Positions 17,827 to 26,437 of a DNA stretch of 64,000 nt are shown piece by piece. The notes below the pieces were generated by a model, which had not been told where the DNA came from, made no database searches, and saw only the letters and a list, made by a program, of their open reading frames with translations. Numbering within the stretch: position 1 is the first letter of the stretch; every line of letters begins with the position of its first letter. The position numbers and the translations under genes were made by a program. Source of the stretch: Pseudodesulfovibrio thermohalotolerans (GTDB taxonomy: Bacteria; Desulfobacterota; Desulfovibrionia; Desulfovibrionales; Desulfovibrionaceae); NCBI RefSeq assembly GCF_021353295.2, contig NZ_CP120635.1, positions 1,791,501 to 1,855,500 on the forward strand, written 5' to 3'.

Positions 17827-19413
17827 CTAGTCGATGCGGTGGTGGCATCCTACTGTTTTCTGGTTGCGCAGGGCGGCCTGGGTAATGATGTAGGCCGTCT
17901 GGGAACCGTGGAAGAGATCGATGATGGATTTGCTCAATTCCGTCTCGCGATAGAAATCCTGAAGGTTCTTGGTCAGCTTGTGCAGGTCCACATAGGCGCG
18001 GTTCAGGCGATTGCTCGTGCGGGTGACGCCCACGTAGTTCCACATGGTGTTGCGGATGTTGGACCAGTCCTGCGCGATGAGCGCAGGGTCCTCGTCGTGG
18101 ATGCCGTGGGGAACCCAGTCCGGAATGGCGTCGAGGAGCTTGCGGGGCAGGCTGGAACTCCGGTTGAGGCGCATGGCCATGTCCTGTCCGGCCGAATGCC
18201 CCCAGAGCATTCCTTCCAGGAGCGAGGTGCTGGCCAGCCGGTTGGCGCCGTGAACGCCGGTGCAGCTGCATTCGCCTGCCGCGTAGAGGTGGTCCAGAGT
18301 GGTGCGCGCTCTGTTGTCCACCAGGATGCCGCCGCAGAAATAGTGCGCTGCCGGGACCACGGGAACCGGGTCCGTGGCCATGTTAATGCCCATTTTGCGG
18401 CACCGCTCGGAAATGGTCGGGAATCGCTTGGTGACGTCCTGCTTGATTCCGGAACAGTCCAGGTAGACGCAGTCGTCGTCCGTGTTCAGCATCTCTTCCA
18501 TGATGGCCCGCGTGACGATGTCGCGGGGAGCCAGGTCCGCGCGGGGATCATGGTTGGGCATGAAACGTTCGCCACGTGAGTTGACCAGAACGGCTCCCTC
18601 GCCGCGCACGGCCTCGGAAACCAGGAAGCGCCGTTCTCCGCGTTTGGTGCCGCCATAGAGGGCTGTGGGGTGGAACTGCACATATTCACAGTTCATCAGC
18701 CGGGTCCCGGCGCGATGGGCCATGGCAAGGCCCGAGCCTATGGACCCCGAGGTGTTGGTGGTGTGCAGATAAATCTGCCCGATGCCGCCGGTGGCCAGCA
18801 GGGTGTACTTGGACAGGATGGTTTCGACCTTGCCCACCTGATCGTTGAATACGTAGGCCCCGACGCATTGGTTGGACAGGTTGTACTGGAAGTCCAGATG
18901 CCGGGCGTGGTGCTGGGTGGTCAGGAGGTCGATTGCGGTGCGCTGGGTCAGCACACGGATGTTGGGGTGCTCCTCAACGGCGTTGGAGAGCACTTCCATG
19001 ATGTTCCGGCCGGTGTGGTCGTCGCAGTAGAGAATGCGCGCCAGGGAATGGCCGCCCTCGCGGGTCAGGTACCAGTCGCCCGGTTTGCGCTGGTTGAAGG
19101 GTATCTTGTATTTTTCGAGGAAGAGTTCTTTGAGGACTACCGGCCCCTTGCGGGAGATGAAACGCACCGCTCGGGAATAGTTGTGTTTCCAGCCCGCGGT
19201 AAGGATATCTTTTTCCAGTATCCTGGGGTCGTCGTGCTCGTTGCGGTAGACGATGCCCCCTTGCGCGAGGGAAGTGTTGCCGGTTTTCAGGTCGACCCCG
19301 GCAGTGATTAGGATGACGTCGCGCCCCTGGTCGGCCAGGGTGAGGGCGGCCACGGAACCGGCGATGCCGGAACCGATGATCAAAGCGTCGGATTGCAGGC
19401 GGAAATCGTTCAT
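17827..19413 (-). CDS. nadB: L-aspartate oxidase
   Basis: FAD enzyme that oxidises L-aspartate to iminoaspartate, the first step of de novo NAD synthesis; in anaerobes fumarate is the likely electron acceptor. The N-terminus shows the FAD-binding dinucleotide fold (ALIIGSGIAGSVAAL), then TSLAQGGIVYR, and later the HPTAL segment and the C-terminal helical domain. Length is 528 aa. I place the start at ATG 19413; the frame is open further upstream but that part overlaps nadA out of frame. Third gene of nadC-nadA-nadB. Confidence 0.94.
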   Translation of the reverse strand: MNDFRLQSDALIIGSGIAGSVAALTLADQGRDVILITAGVDLKTGNTSLAQGGIVYRNEHDDPRILEKDILTAGWKHNYSRAVRFISRKGPVVLKELFLEKYKIPFNQRKPGDWYLTREGGHSLARILYCDDHTGRNIMEVLSNAVEEHPNIRVLTQRTAIDLLTTQHHARHLDFQYNLSNQCVGAYVFNDQVGKVETILSKYTLLATGGIGQIYLHTTNTSGSIGSGLAMAHRAGTRLMNCEYVQFHPTALYGGTKRGERRFLVSEAVRGEGAVLVNSRGERFMPNHDPRADLAPRDIVTRAIMEEMLNTDDDCVYLDCSGIKQDVTKRFPTISERCRKMGINMATDPVPVVPAAHYFCGGILVDNRARTTLDHLYAAGECSCTGVHGANRLASTSLLEGMLWGHSAGQDMAMRLNRSSSLPRKLLDAIPDWVPHGIHDEDPALIAQDWSNIRNTMWNYVGVTRTSNRLNRAYVDLHKLTKNLQDFYRETELSKSIIDLFHGSQTAYIITQAALRNQKTVGCHHRID

Positions 19414-19439
19414 GGCTAATGGTGTAGCACCAGGCACGG

Positions 19440-20480
19440 CTAGGAGCAAACAGCGAGCATTCTTTCCAGGGCAAGCTTGGCGGGCTCCCGGATGGCGTTG
19501 CTCACCGTGACGGGTGTGGCTGTGTCGAGGGTTTGCAGGGTATGGGCGAGTTTTTCGATTGTGATCTTGCCCATGTCCTCGCACAAGGCAGTGAGCAGGG
19601 GTTTGATGGTTTTTTGTCCGGCGTGCCGTGCGGCGAGCCGCTTCACGAGATTTTCCTCGGTGCCGATATACACGGTGGACCCGGCCGGAGCCTCTTCCGC
19701 ATATTTGATGAGGAAGGAGGTGGAGCCGTTGCCGTCCGTTTCGCGTACGACCGCAGGAGAGCATTCCGGGTGGACCACGATCTTCGCCTCGGGCTCGTTT
19801 TTACGGATGGCGCGCACGGCGTCCAGAGTGAAGGCTTCGTGGATGGGGCAGTAGCCGGGCCAGAGGAACAGCTTTTTGCCGTCGGCGGTCTCGGGGTCAA
19901 TGAACAGCCCGGGGTCGCCGTGGATGACATCGGCAGGAAGAATGAGTCGCTGCTTCTCGGGGATGCCGAGCACGTCGGCGGTGTTGTTGCCGAGGTGCTG
20001 GTCGGGCAGGAACAGGACGGCGTCGCCCTGCGACATGGCCCAGTCGAGCATGATTCGGGCGTTGGCGGAAGTGCATACCGAGCCGCCGTGTTCCCCTACG
20101 ACGCCTTTCACGGCGGCGGAGGAGTTTACGTAGGTCAGCGGGACTATCCTGCGCCCATTCTCTTCAAGGGTGTCGAGGGTCTTGCGCACGCGGCTCGCTT
20201 CGGCCATGTCGGCCATGGGGCAGGATGCGGTGACGTCGGGTATGTGGATTTTCTGGCCGGGGCGGCTCAGGATGGCGGCGGACTCGGCCATGAAGAAGAC
20301 TCCGCAGAAGACCACGTGATCGGCCTTCAGGCCGTGAATCTTGCGGGCCAGTTCCAGGGAGTCGCCCCTTATGTCCGTGCAGTCGATGACGGCGTCGGAC
20401 TGGTAGTGATGGCCGAGGATGGCCAGGGAGTCGCCCAGGGCGTCCTTTATCCGAAAAATGGTTTCCTTGGCGTTTTCCAC
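19440..20480 (-). CDS. nadA: Quinolinate synthase
   Basis: 4Fe-4S enzyme that condenses iminoaspartate with dihydroxyacetone phosphate to quinolinate. The N-terminal LGHHYQSDAV is diagnostic. The three conserved cluster cysteines are seen in VVFCGV (about residue 59), GSVCTSAN and VVHPEC. Length is 346 aa. The start is GTG 20480 with GAGGA five bases upstream. Placed between nadC and nadB, so the whole route from aspartate to nicotinate mononucleotide is in one operon. Confidence 0.95.
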   Translation of the reverse strand: MENAKETIFRIKDALGDSLAILGHHYQSDAVIDCTDIRGDSLELARKIHGLKADHVVFCGVFFMAESAAILSRPGQKIHIPDVTASCPMADMAEASRVRKTLDTLEENGRRIVPLTYVNSSAAVKGVVGEHGGSVCTSANARIMLDWAMSQGDAVLFLPDQHLGNNTADVLGIPEKQRLILPADVIHGDPGLFIDPETADGKKLFLWPGYCPIHEAFTLDAVRAIRKNEPEAKIVVHPECSPAVVRETDGNGSTSFLIKYAEEAPAGSTVYIGTEENLVKRLAARHAGQKTIKPLLTALCEDMGKITIEKLAHTLQTLDTATPVTVSNAIREPAKLALERMLAVCS

Positions 20481-20491
20481 AGTGTTCCTCT

Positions 20492-21361
20492 TTATCGCAA
20501 CGGCACGAATTGCATACTGAAATCGGAACTGGGCGCGGAGTGGGTCAGTTTACCCACCGAAATGAAGTCCGGTCCGAGTTCAGCGATGCTGCGGATGTTA
20601 TCCAAGGAGACGTTGCCGCTGATTTCCGTCTCGATGTTTTCGGGGATCATGGACAGTGCGGCCTTGGTGGCCTCGGTGCCCATGTTGTCCAGCATGATGC
20701 GCTTGATGTCGCACTTGCAGGCTTCCTGTACCTCTTCGATGGTCCGGCATTCCACCTCGATGGGCGGACAGGGGGAATGGACCGTCTGAAGTTGATGCAC
20801 GGCCTCGGTGATGGAGCCGGCCCGGTCGATGTGGTTGTCCTTGAGCATGAGCATCTCGGACAGGGTCAGGCGATGGTTTTTTCCGCCGCCGGCCAGAACC
20901 GCGTATTTCTCGGGGAAGCGCAGGCAGGGAAGAGTCTTGCGCGTGTCGAGCAGGGTAGTTCCCGTACCTTTGAGGGCTTCCACGTACTGCGCGGTCAGGT
21001 TGGCTACGCCGGACATGTGGCACAGGAAATTGAGGATGATCCGTTCAGCCTTGAGAAGGTGGATGGCCGGGCCTTGCAGCGCGGCGACCATGGTTCCTTC
21101 GGATACGGTTTCGCCGTCGTCCACGTTGAGGTGAGCCTGACAGCCCTCGCCGCCGAATTCAAGGATCATCGGGATGATCGGCAGACCGGCGACAACGGTT
21201 TTCTGTTTCGCCACGATCATGGCCTGGGCCATGTCGGAATCGGTAAAAAGGCCCTGGCTGGTCAGGTCTGAGCCGTCCTCTGCCAGGGCGATGCGGATGG
21301 TGGCCAGCAGGAACATCCTGGCTTCGGCCTGGAAAAAATCGTCGAAAAGATTGCTAGGCAT
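20492..21361 (-). CDS. nadC: Nicotinate-nucleotide pyrophosphorylase (carboxylating)
   Basis: Converts quinolinate and phosphoribosyl pyrophosphate to nicotinate mononucleotide with loss of CO2. Type II phosphoribosyltransferase fold: N-terminal domain with IALAEDGSDLTS, then LNFLCHMSGVAN, the DTRKTLP motif, and LMLKDNHI that binds the substrate phosphate. Length is 289 aa. First gene of the nad operon; nadA starts 11 bases after its stop. Confidence 0.94.
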   Translation of the reverse strand: MPSNLFDDFFQAEARMFLLATIRIALAEDGSDLTSQGLFTDSDMAQAMIVAKQKTVVAGLPIIPMILEFGGEGCQAHLNVDDGETVSEGTMVAALQGPAIHLLKAERIILNFLCHMSGVANLTAQYVEALKGTGTTLLDTRKTLPCLRFPEKYAVLAGGGKNHRLTLSEMLMLKDNHIDRAGSITEAVHQLQTVHSPCPPIEVECRTIEEVQEACKCDIKRIMLDNMGTEATKAALSMIPENIETEISGNVSLDNIRSIAELGPDFISVGKLTHSAPSSDFSMQFVPLR

Positions 21362-21520
21362 GGCTTAGTCCATATATTTGCAGGTAGATGTTGGCAAGTA
21401 AGTCACGGATGGTCTTTCGTCAAGGGGGTGCGCGGTTGATGAAATATTTCACATTAATATCACGGGACGAAAGCCCGATTGCTTTGACCTGGAGCCTGTT
21501 TTGAGCTAGGTATCCAGCGC

Positions 21521-22858
21521 ATGAGCGTAGAAGAAAAAGAGGAAAAAATCACTCATCCGGTCGACGGGGCGGACGGCCTGTCCGGTGTGGACTTCGATCA
21601 GCATCCCGCTGACGCAGCCGAGACTATTGAAGGTCTCGACATCGCCGATCAGGTCAAGTTCATTAAGCAGTTGCCCATCAAGGACGCGGCCGAGTCCATC
21701 GCGGAGATGGACGACCTCGACCAGAAAGCGCTCATCAGCAACCTTAACCGGGGGCTGGCTGCCCGCATCGTCGAGGAGATGGCTCCGGATGACGCCACCG
21801 ACCTTCTGGACGGATTGGGCGAAGATCTGCAAAAGGCCCTGCTCAGCCGAGTGGCCGCCGAGGATCGGGCGGAGCTCAAGACGCTCCTGACCTTCGATCC
21901 CGATACTGCGGGCGGCGTCATGAACACCGAGGTGGTCATCCTCGACCAGGACCTGAACGCGGACGAAGCCGTGGCCAAGATTCGCGAGGAGGTCGAGGAC
22001 AAGGAAATTCCGTACTACGCCTACCTCGTGGACAAGAAGGACCGGCTGGTGGGCGTCGTCTCCCTGCGCGACCTGATGCTCGCCAAGCGCGGAGCGATTC
22101 TCAAGGAGCTGGTCAAAACCCAGAATCTCATCACTGTGGGCTACAACGAAGACAAGGAAGAGGTGGCCCACCTTATCGCCCGCTATAATTTCCTGGCCCT
22201 GCCCGTTGTGGATTTCGGCAATCGCCTTCTCGGCGTCGTCACCGTCGACGACGTCATCGACATCATTCATGAAGAGGCTTCCGAGGACATGCAGGCCATG
22301 GTTGGCGCGGGCGCGGACGAAACCACGGATTCCCCGTGGTCTTATTCTGTCCGTATGCGTCTGCCCTGGCTCATCCTCAACATGATTTTTTCCGCCATTT
22401 CGGCCTGGGTGGTCCATCTTTTTGAAGGCAACATCGCCCAGATGGCGGTGCTTGCCGTGCTTATGCCCGTTGTCGCCAACCAGGCGGGCAACACCGGGCA
22501 GCAGGCCCTGGCCGTCATGATCCGCCAGTTGGCCATGGAGCGTTTTGACCGCAAGCGGGCGTGGATAGCCGTGCTTCGCGAGTTGCGCATCGGATTCATG
22601 AACGGCATGATTATTTCGATGCTGGTTTTCTGCGTGGTCCTTCTGGTTACCCACAAACCGTTGCTGGCCCTGGTCATGGGGGTGGCTCTCTGCGTGGACA
22701 TGCTTCTCGGCGCGCTCGCCGGGGCGTCCATCCCGCTCCTGCTCAAGGAGTTGGGCCGTGATCCGGCCCAGGCGTCGAGTATCTTCCTGACCACCATCAC
22801 CGACTCCATGGGCTTTCTGGTTTTGCTCGGCCTGGCCGGGATGGTCCTGCTGAGATGA
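21521..22858 (+). CDS. mgtE: Magnesium transporter MgtE
   Basis: Magnesium-gated channel-like transporter of the inner membrane. Domain order is classical: an N-terminal superhelical domain (about residues 20-130), two CBS domains (about 135-260), a plug helix and five membrane helices (about 280-445). The first helix region and the PVVANQAGNTGQQA stretch that lines the pore are present. Length 445 aa matches the family. Ribosome site is weak (GAGCTAGG). Upstream, divergent from nadC, is 159 bases with no recognisable magnesium riboswitch. Confidence 0.93.
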   Translation: MSVEEKEEKITHPVDGADGLSGVDFDQHPADAAETIEGLDIADQVKFIKQLPIKDAAESIAEMDDLDQKALISNLNRGLAARIVEEMAPDDATDLLDGLGEDLQKALLSRVAAEDRAELKTLLTFDPDTAGGVMNTEVVILDQDLNADEAVAKIREEVEDKEIPYYAYLVDKKDRLVGVVSLRDLMLAKRGAILKELVKTQNLITVGYNEDKEEVAHLIARYNFLALPVVDFGNRLLGVVTVDDVIDIIHEEASEDMQAMVGAGADETTDSPWSYSVRMRLPWLILNMIFSAISAWVVHLFEGNIAQMAVLAVLMPVVANQAGNTGQQALAVMIRQLAMERFDRKRAWIAVLRELRIGFMNGMIISMLVFCVVLLVTHKPLLALVMGVALCVDMLLGALAGASIPLLLKELGRDPAQASSIFLTTITDSMGFLVLLGLAGMVLLR

Positions 22859-22882
22859 AAGGAACGGATTGAAAAGACAATG

Positions 22883-22920
22883 AAAAAGAGGCGCCCCGGA
22901 TATCCGGGGCGCCTCTTTTT
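22883..22920. terminator. Perfect bidirectional terminator between mgtE and cheZ
   Basis: A 38-base perfect palindrome with five A at the left end and five T at the right, GC-rich in between. It can stop transcripts from either side and lies between convergent genes. Confidence 0.92.
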
Positions 22921-22939
22921 CATTTGATTTGTTCGGGGA

Positions 22940-23677
22940 TCAGTCCAGGCCGAGGGAGGCGAGGAGGTCGTCCACGTCGTGCTGGTTGGTGCCTTCGGAC
23001 GGCCCCTGGAGTTTGGATGTGGCCTCGGTCTTGGCCTCCTGGGACAGTTCCTCGAAGTCCTTTTCCGGCTCGGCTTCGCGCTGACGGATCATCAGCCCGG
23101 TGGAGAGCATGACTTCGCGGACGATCTGTTCGATCTGGCGGATGGAATTGATGATCCGTTTGATGCGCTGTCCAGTCAGGTCCTGAAAGCTCAGTGAAAC
23201 CATGATGTTGGACAAATCCGAGCCAAGCGTTTTGTTGATTTCCTTGAGCTTTTCCCGGCTTTCGCGGGTCACGCCGCCCGATTCGAACCCTTTGACGATG
23301 CTGGATACGGACCCTTGCAGGCTTTGGAGTTTCTCGACGATGTCGATGATTTCCACGGCCGCTTTTTCGGTGGTCTGGAGTACCGCGTCCAACTGGTCCG
23401 AGGTTTCGGAAAAAAGCTCCTCGGGGTCGATGTCGGCGGTGATGGTCTTGATCTCGGTGCCGCCGCGGGCGGCTTTGACTTCCTGATAGATTTTCTTGAG
23501 GCCGCCTTGCAGGTCTTCGTTGACCCGTCGGTAGAATTCGCCTTCCAGCAAAGCCTTGGACAGGTTTCTGGCGATCTCCCTTTCTACGGAAGCGGCTATG
23601 GTCCCCTTGAGGCTGGCTACAAGCTGGTCGGAGACCTTTTCCATCAGCTCCTTCACCAATTCATCATTGCTGGTCAT
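22940..23677 (-). CDS. cheZ: CheZ-type protein phosphatase
   Basis: Predicted phosphatase of phospho-CheY, used to end chemotaxis signals. The long helical body contains SFQDLTGQRIKRII (about residues 162-175), the CheZ catalytic helix with the essential Asp and Gln. The C-terminal tail ends DVDDLLASLGLD, like the CheY-binding peptide of CheZ. Length 245 aa. The next gene upstream on the same strand is a PilZ-domain protein, so signals by CheY phosphate and cyclic di-GMP may meet here (inference). Confidence 0.88.
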   Translation of the reverse strand: MTSNDELVKELMEKVSDQLVASLKGTIAASVEREIARNLSKALLEGEFYRRVNEDLQGGLKKIYQEVKAARGGTEIKTITADIDPEELFSETSDQLDAVLQTTEKAAVEIIDIVEKLQSLQGSVSSIVKGFESGGVTRESREKLKEINKTLGSDLSNIMVSLSFQDLTGQRIKRIINSIRQIEQIVREVMLSTGLMIRQREAEPEKDFEELSQEAKTEATSKLQGPSEGTNQHDVDDLLASLGLD

Positions 23678-23695
23678 GCGTCTGCTCCGGGACGG

Positions 23696-24214
23696 CTACA
23701 TTTTGGAGTTGCGAATCTGTTCCCTTTGTTCCTTGAAGACGAATTGCACTATGGCTTCCATGTCCGAGCCGCGCAGGTCCACGAATTCGAAGCGGTACAG
23801 TCCCGTGTCGGACTCTTGCTCCAGGATGCGTCCCTTGCTGCCTGCCAGGCGCAGAGGAGCCTGGCTGAGGTAGATGATGATCTCCAGGGAAGCGCCGATG
23901 TCGAATCGCTCCCTGGACCGGAACTTCACCCCGGCCGCGGATATTTCCATGACCTCCACGGGAATGGAGAAATCGGTCTTGACGGAGTCCTGGCCGAGCA
24001 TGGATATGACCTGGTCGAGCTTGCGGTCCATTTCCGCGAGAAAGGTGGTCACTTCCTCGGGGAGCTTGCTCTTCTTGACGAAATCGGCCCGTGAGACAGG
24101 CTGCGGCATGGAGTCGCCAGTGAATATCTGGGGTGAATCCAGGGACTCCATGACCCGGGCCTGAGCCTTCAGCCTGACCTGTATCCTAGAGAATGAACGT
24201 TTCTCCTCACTCAT
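23696..24214 (-). CDS. PilZ-domain protein
   Basis: Probable cyclic di-GMP receptor of 172 aa. The N-terminal RSFSRIQVRLKA supplies the arginines of the RxxxR motif, and VMEISAAGVKF (about residues 88-98) is the second motif (D/N-x-S-x-x-G, with Glu at the first position). An insertion of about 50 residues with a helical KLPEEVTTFLAEMDRK stretch splits the domain, as in YcgR-like regulators of flagellar or envelope functions. It precedes cheZ by 18 bases, so the two probably form an operon for motility control. Confidence 0.85.
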   Translation of the reverse strand: MSEEKRSFSRIQVRLKAQARVMESLDSPQIFTGDSMPQPVSRADFVKKSKLPEEVTTFLAEMDRKLDQVISMLGQDSVKTDFSIPVEVMEISAAGVKFRSRERFDIGASLEIIIYLSQAPLRLAGSKGRILEQESDTGLYRFEFVDLRGSDMEAIVQFVFKEQREQIRNSKM

Positions 24215-24231
24215 GGGACCCCCTTGGCGGC

Positions 24232-24675
24232 TCAGGGCCTGCCGTATTCATCCATGTCGAGCGTCATGCATTTGACCGGGCAGACGCGGGTGCACATGCC
24301 GCAGGCCGAACATTTGTCCACGTCGAAGACGACCTTCAAGGTCTCGCGGTCCAGGGTCAGGGCGTCGGTGGGGCACATGGCCGTACAGACGCCGCAATGG
24401 ATGCACGAGTCGTCGTTGCGGAAAATCTTGTGCGCTACCGGGGTGATGCGCACGCCGTTCTCCTTGAGGTAGCCGATGCCCTTGCGGAAGGTGTCTTCCC
24501 GGCCGGAAACCTCAAGGGTCATGGTGCCTTCGTGTCGCGGGCTGATATCCGCCTTGAGGATGTTGAAGCTCAGGTCGAACTTGCGGAGCAGGTTGCAAAC
24601 CACGGGTCTGCCGGACACTTCCGGCGGAAACGAAAGATAGACGATTTTTCTGAAACCATTCTTGGTCTGGGTCAT
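24232..24675 (-). CDS. NIL domain / 4Fe-4S ferredoxin protein
   Basis: An N-terminal NIL domain (about residues 8-78; an ACT-like ligand fold also found in methionine transporters) is joined to a two-cluster ferredoxin domain (CIHCGVCTAMCP and CSACGMCTRVCP). Proteins of this layout occur in sulfate reducers and methanogens and are linked by published work to sulfur assimilation into homocysteine. Length 147 aa. The PilZ gene follows 17 bases later, but function suggests no link. The ribosome site is not clear. Confidence 0.88.
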   Translation of the reverse strand: MTQTKNGFRKIVYLSFPPEVSGRPVVCNLLRKFDLSFNILKADISPRHEGTMTLEVSGREDTFRKGIGYLKENGVRITPVAHKIFRNDDSCIHCGVCTAMCPTDALTLDRETLKVVFDVDKCSACGMCTRVCPVKCMTLDMDEYGRP

Positions 24676-24723
24676 GGGATTTTCCTGAATGCCTTCATGG
24701 CACGTTCGGCGCTAGGGCCGCAA

Positions 24724-25698
24724 TTATTTCATTTTATCCAGAGACCGTTTCGCCTGCGTGGCTTCGACGGACTTGGGAAAGTTCTGAATCACTTCCTGGA
24801 AACGCATCTTGGCCAACTCGGGCTTGCCGATGTGTTCCCAGGAGTAGCCAGCCCGGAGCAGGGCGGATTTGTACTTGGAGCTTTTTTTGTACTTCTCGAT
24901 GACGTCTTCGTAGAGGATGACCGCCCGGGCGTAGTCCTTGAGCATGTAGTAGCACTGGCCCTGCCAGAAAACCGCGCTGGGCGTGAAGGCGTGTCCCTTG
25001 AAGGTGTCGGTGAACTCGGCCCAGTAAGAGCGGGCGCGTTCGTAGTTGCCGTCCTTGTACAGGGCGTATGCCTTGTCGTAGAGCGCCTTGGCCGGGTCGT
25101 TGTCGGCCTGAGGCGCGGAATCGTTCTTGTCGGCGGCAGCGGCTGTCCCCACGGCAGCGGCGGCACCGGCGGCAGCGCCGTTTTCGGCAGACTTGGCCTC
25201 GGCTTGACCCGCCAGAGGCGCATTCGCCTCGGGCGTTGCGGCGGGGAGGGCCGCAGCCATGGCCGCGTTGCGCTCTTCACGAATCTTGGGCAGATCGACC
25301 TGAAGCTGGTTCTCCATGGCGAATTCCACTTCGGAAAGCCGCCGGGCCAGATCATCCACGGTCACGGCGGAATCGGCTGCACCGACCTGCCGGTCCATGC
25401 GGATGTTCAGGTTGTCCATCTCGCCCCGCATCTTGGCGATTTCGGTGCGCAGGGACTGGATTTCGGCCCACATGTCGGCGGATCTTTCGCGGATGGGGTT
25501 GTTGGACTGCTCGATTTCTTCCTTGAGCTGCTGCCGGGATTCGGCCAGTTCGGCTTCGAGCTGGCGAATGCGGTTGCGGTCCTGCTGCCGGTCGGATTGT
25601 ATGGCTTCCACGTCGGTCCTGGTGGCGCAGCCGGACAGGGCCGAGATGCTCAATATCGCCAAAAACAAGCTGAATATACAGGTCTTTTTTATCGTCAT
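24724..25698 (-). CDS. CpoB/YbgF-like tetratricopeptide lipoprotein
   Basis: Envelope protein that in other bacteria coordinates peptidoglycan synthesis with outer-membrane constriction as part of the Tol-Pal system. Signal peptide with lipobox ALSGC; then a long coiled coil (about residues 30-115), an Ala-rich linker (about 140-185), and a C-terminal TPR domain (about 195-320). ATG 25698 is chosen because it gives the lipoprotein signal and overlaps the upstream stop as ATGA. Length 324 aa. No tolA, tolB or pal lies nearby, so the Tol link rests on domain architecture. Confidence 0.82.
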   Translation of the reverse strand: MTIKKTCIFSLFLAILSISALSGCATRTDVEAIQSDRQQDRNRIRQLEAELAESRQQLKEEIEQSNNPIRERSADMWAEIQSLRTEIAKMRGEMDNLNIRMDRQVGAADSAVTVDDLARRLSEVEFAMENQLQVDLPKIREERNAAMAAALPAATPEANAPLAGQAEAKSAENGAAAGAAAAVGTAAAADKNDSAPQADNDPAKALYDKAYALYKDGNYERARSYWAEFTDTFKGHAFTPSAVFWQGQCYYMLKDYARAVILYEDVIEKYKKSSKYKSALLRAGYSWEHIGKPELAKMRFQEVIQNFPKSVEATQAKRSLDKMK

Positions 25699-25919
25699 TG
25701 CAAGCTCCCTCTTTTTCTGCCGAGGAAAAGATACGTCAGAGCGCCCAGAATGGGAATGAAAATGCAAATCTGCATCCACAGGCTTTTTTCCGCCGAGGAT
25801 TCGAAGTGCCGTTTCCAGACGTCCAGGATCGACCAGGCGCTAAAGGAAAAGCAGGCGCCGACGGCGATCAGCACGATGGCCCACTGGGTCGGGGTCAGGG
25901 CCGTGAAGTCTGCGAACAT
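25695..25919 (-). CDS. Small PLDc_N-type membrane protein
   Basis: Protein of 74 aa with two membrane helices (about residues 13-33 and 48-66) and the pattern AWSILDVWKRHF and IPILGALTYLFLGRKRG, as in the phospholipase D N-terminal-like family of short membrane proteins. Function unknown. ATG 25919 has AAGGAGA upstream. Its stop overlaps the start of the CpoB-like gene, and it lies 12 bases after lspA, so it is probably read from the ileS-lspA transcript. Confidence 0.75.
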   Translation of the reverse strand: MFADFTALTPTQWAIVLIAVGACFSFSAWSILDVWKRHFESSAEKSLWMQICIFIPILGALTYLFLGRKRGSLQ

Positions 25920-25931
25920 GATACGTTCTCC

Positions 25932-26432
25932 TTAGGAAGGGCGCGACGCCTTCCGGGTGTCTCCTCGGTGTATCAGCGTGGAGACGATGATGCAGCCCGC
26001 GCCCACGGTCAGGGCGCTGTCGGCCACGTTGAAGGCGGGCCAGTGATAGCTGCCCGCGTAGAAGTCGAGGAAGTCGATGACCGAACCGAGCCAGATGCGG
26101 TCGATAGCGTTGCCGACGGCTCCGCCCGCTATCATGCCCAGTCCGGAAAGCATCCAGCGGTCCTCATCCCTGGTCAGGCGGATCATATAGGCGATGACCG
26201 CCACCGCCGCCAGGGAGATAAGGATGAACAGGGGACGCTGCCAGTCGATGTTGTCGTCGTCCAGAAAACCCCAGGCCGCGCCCTTGTTGAGGACGTGGAC
26301 CAGGTTGAACAGGCCGGGAATGACCTCTCTCCCGGTCCACACCGGCATGAGGTTGTGGACCAGGAGTTTGGTGATCTGGTCGAGCACCACGGTGCCCGCC
26401 GCCCATATGGCTGCCAGCTTGTACTTGTTCAT
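25932..26432 (-). CDS. lspA: Signal peptidase II (prolipoprotein)
   Basis: Inner-membrane aspartyl protease that cleaves lipoprotein signal peptides. Four membrane helices and both catalytic aspartate motifs are visible: GGAVGNAIDRIWLGSVIDF and ADSALTVG. Also the N-terminal VVLDQITKLLV. Length 166 aa. ATG 26432 lies 5 bases after the ileS stop; a longer reading frame upstream overlaps ileS out of frame and is not used. The ileS-lspA pair is a common arrangement. Confidence 0.95.
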   Translation of the reverse strand: MNKYKLAAIWAAGTVVLDQITKLLVHNLMPVWTGREVIPGLFNLVHVLNKGAAWGFLDDDNIDWQRPLFILISLAAVAVIAYMIRLTRDEDRWMLSGLGMIAGGAVGNAIDRIWLGSVIDFLDFYAGSYHWPAFNVADSALTVGAGCIIVSTLIHRGDTRKASRPS

Positions 26433-26437
26433 GGAAT

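Noticed and set aside
21440..21451. Palindrome TGAAATATTTCA upstream of mgtE
   Set aside because: Short AT-rich dyad that can arise by chance; no magnesium-sensing leader or known operator matches it.
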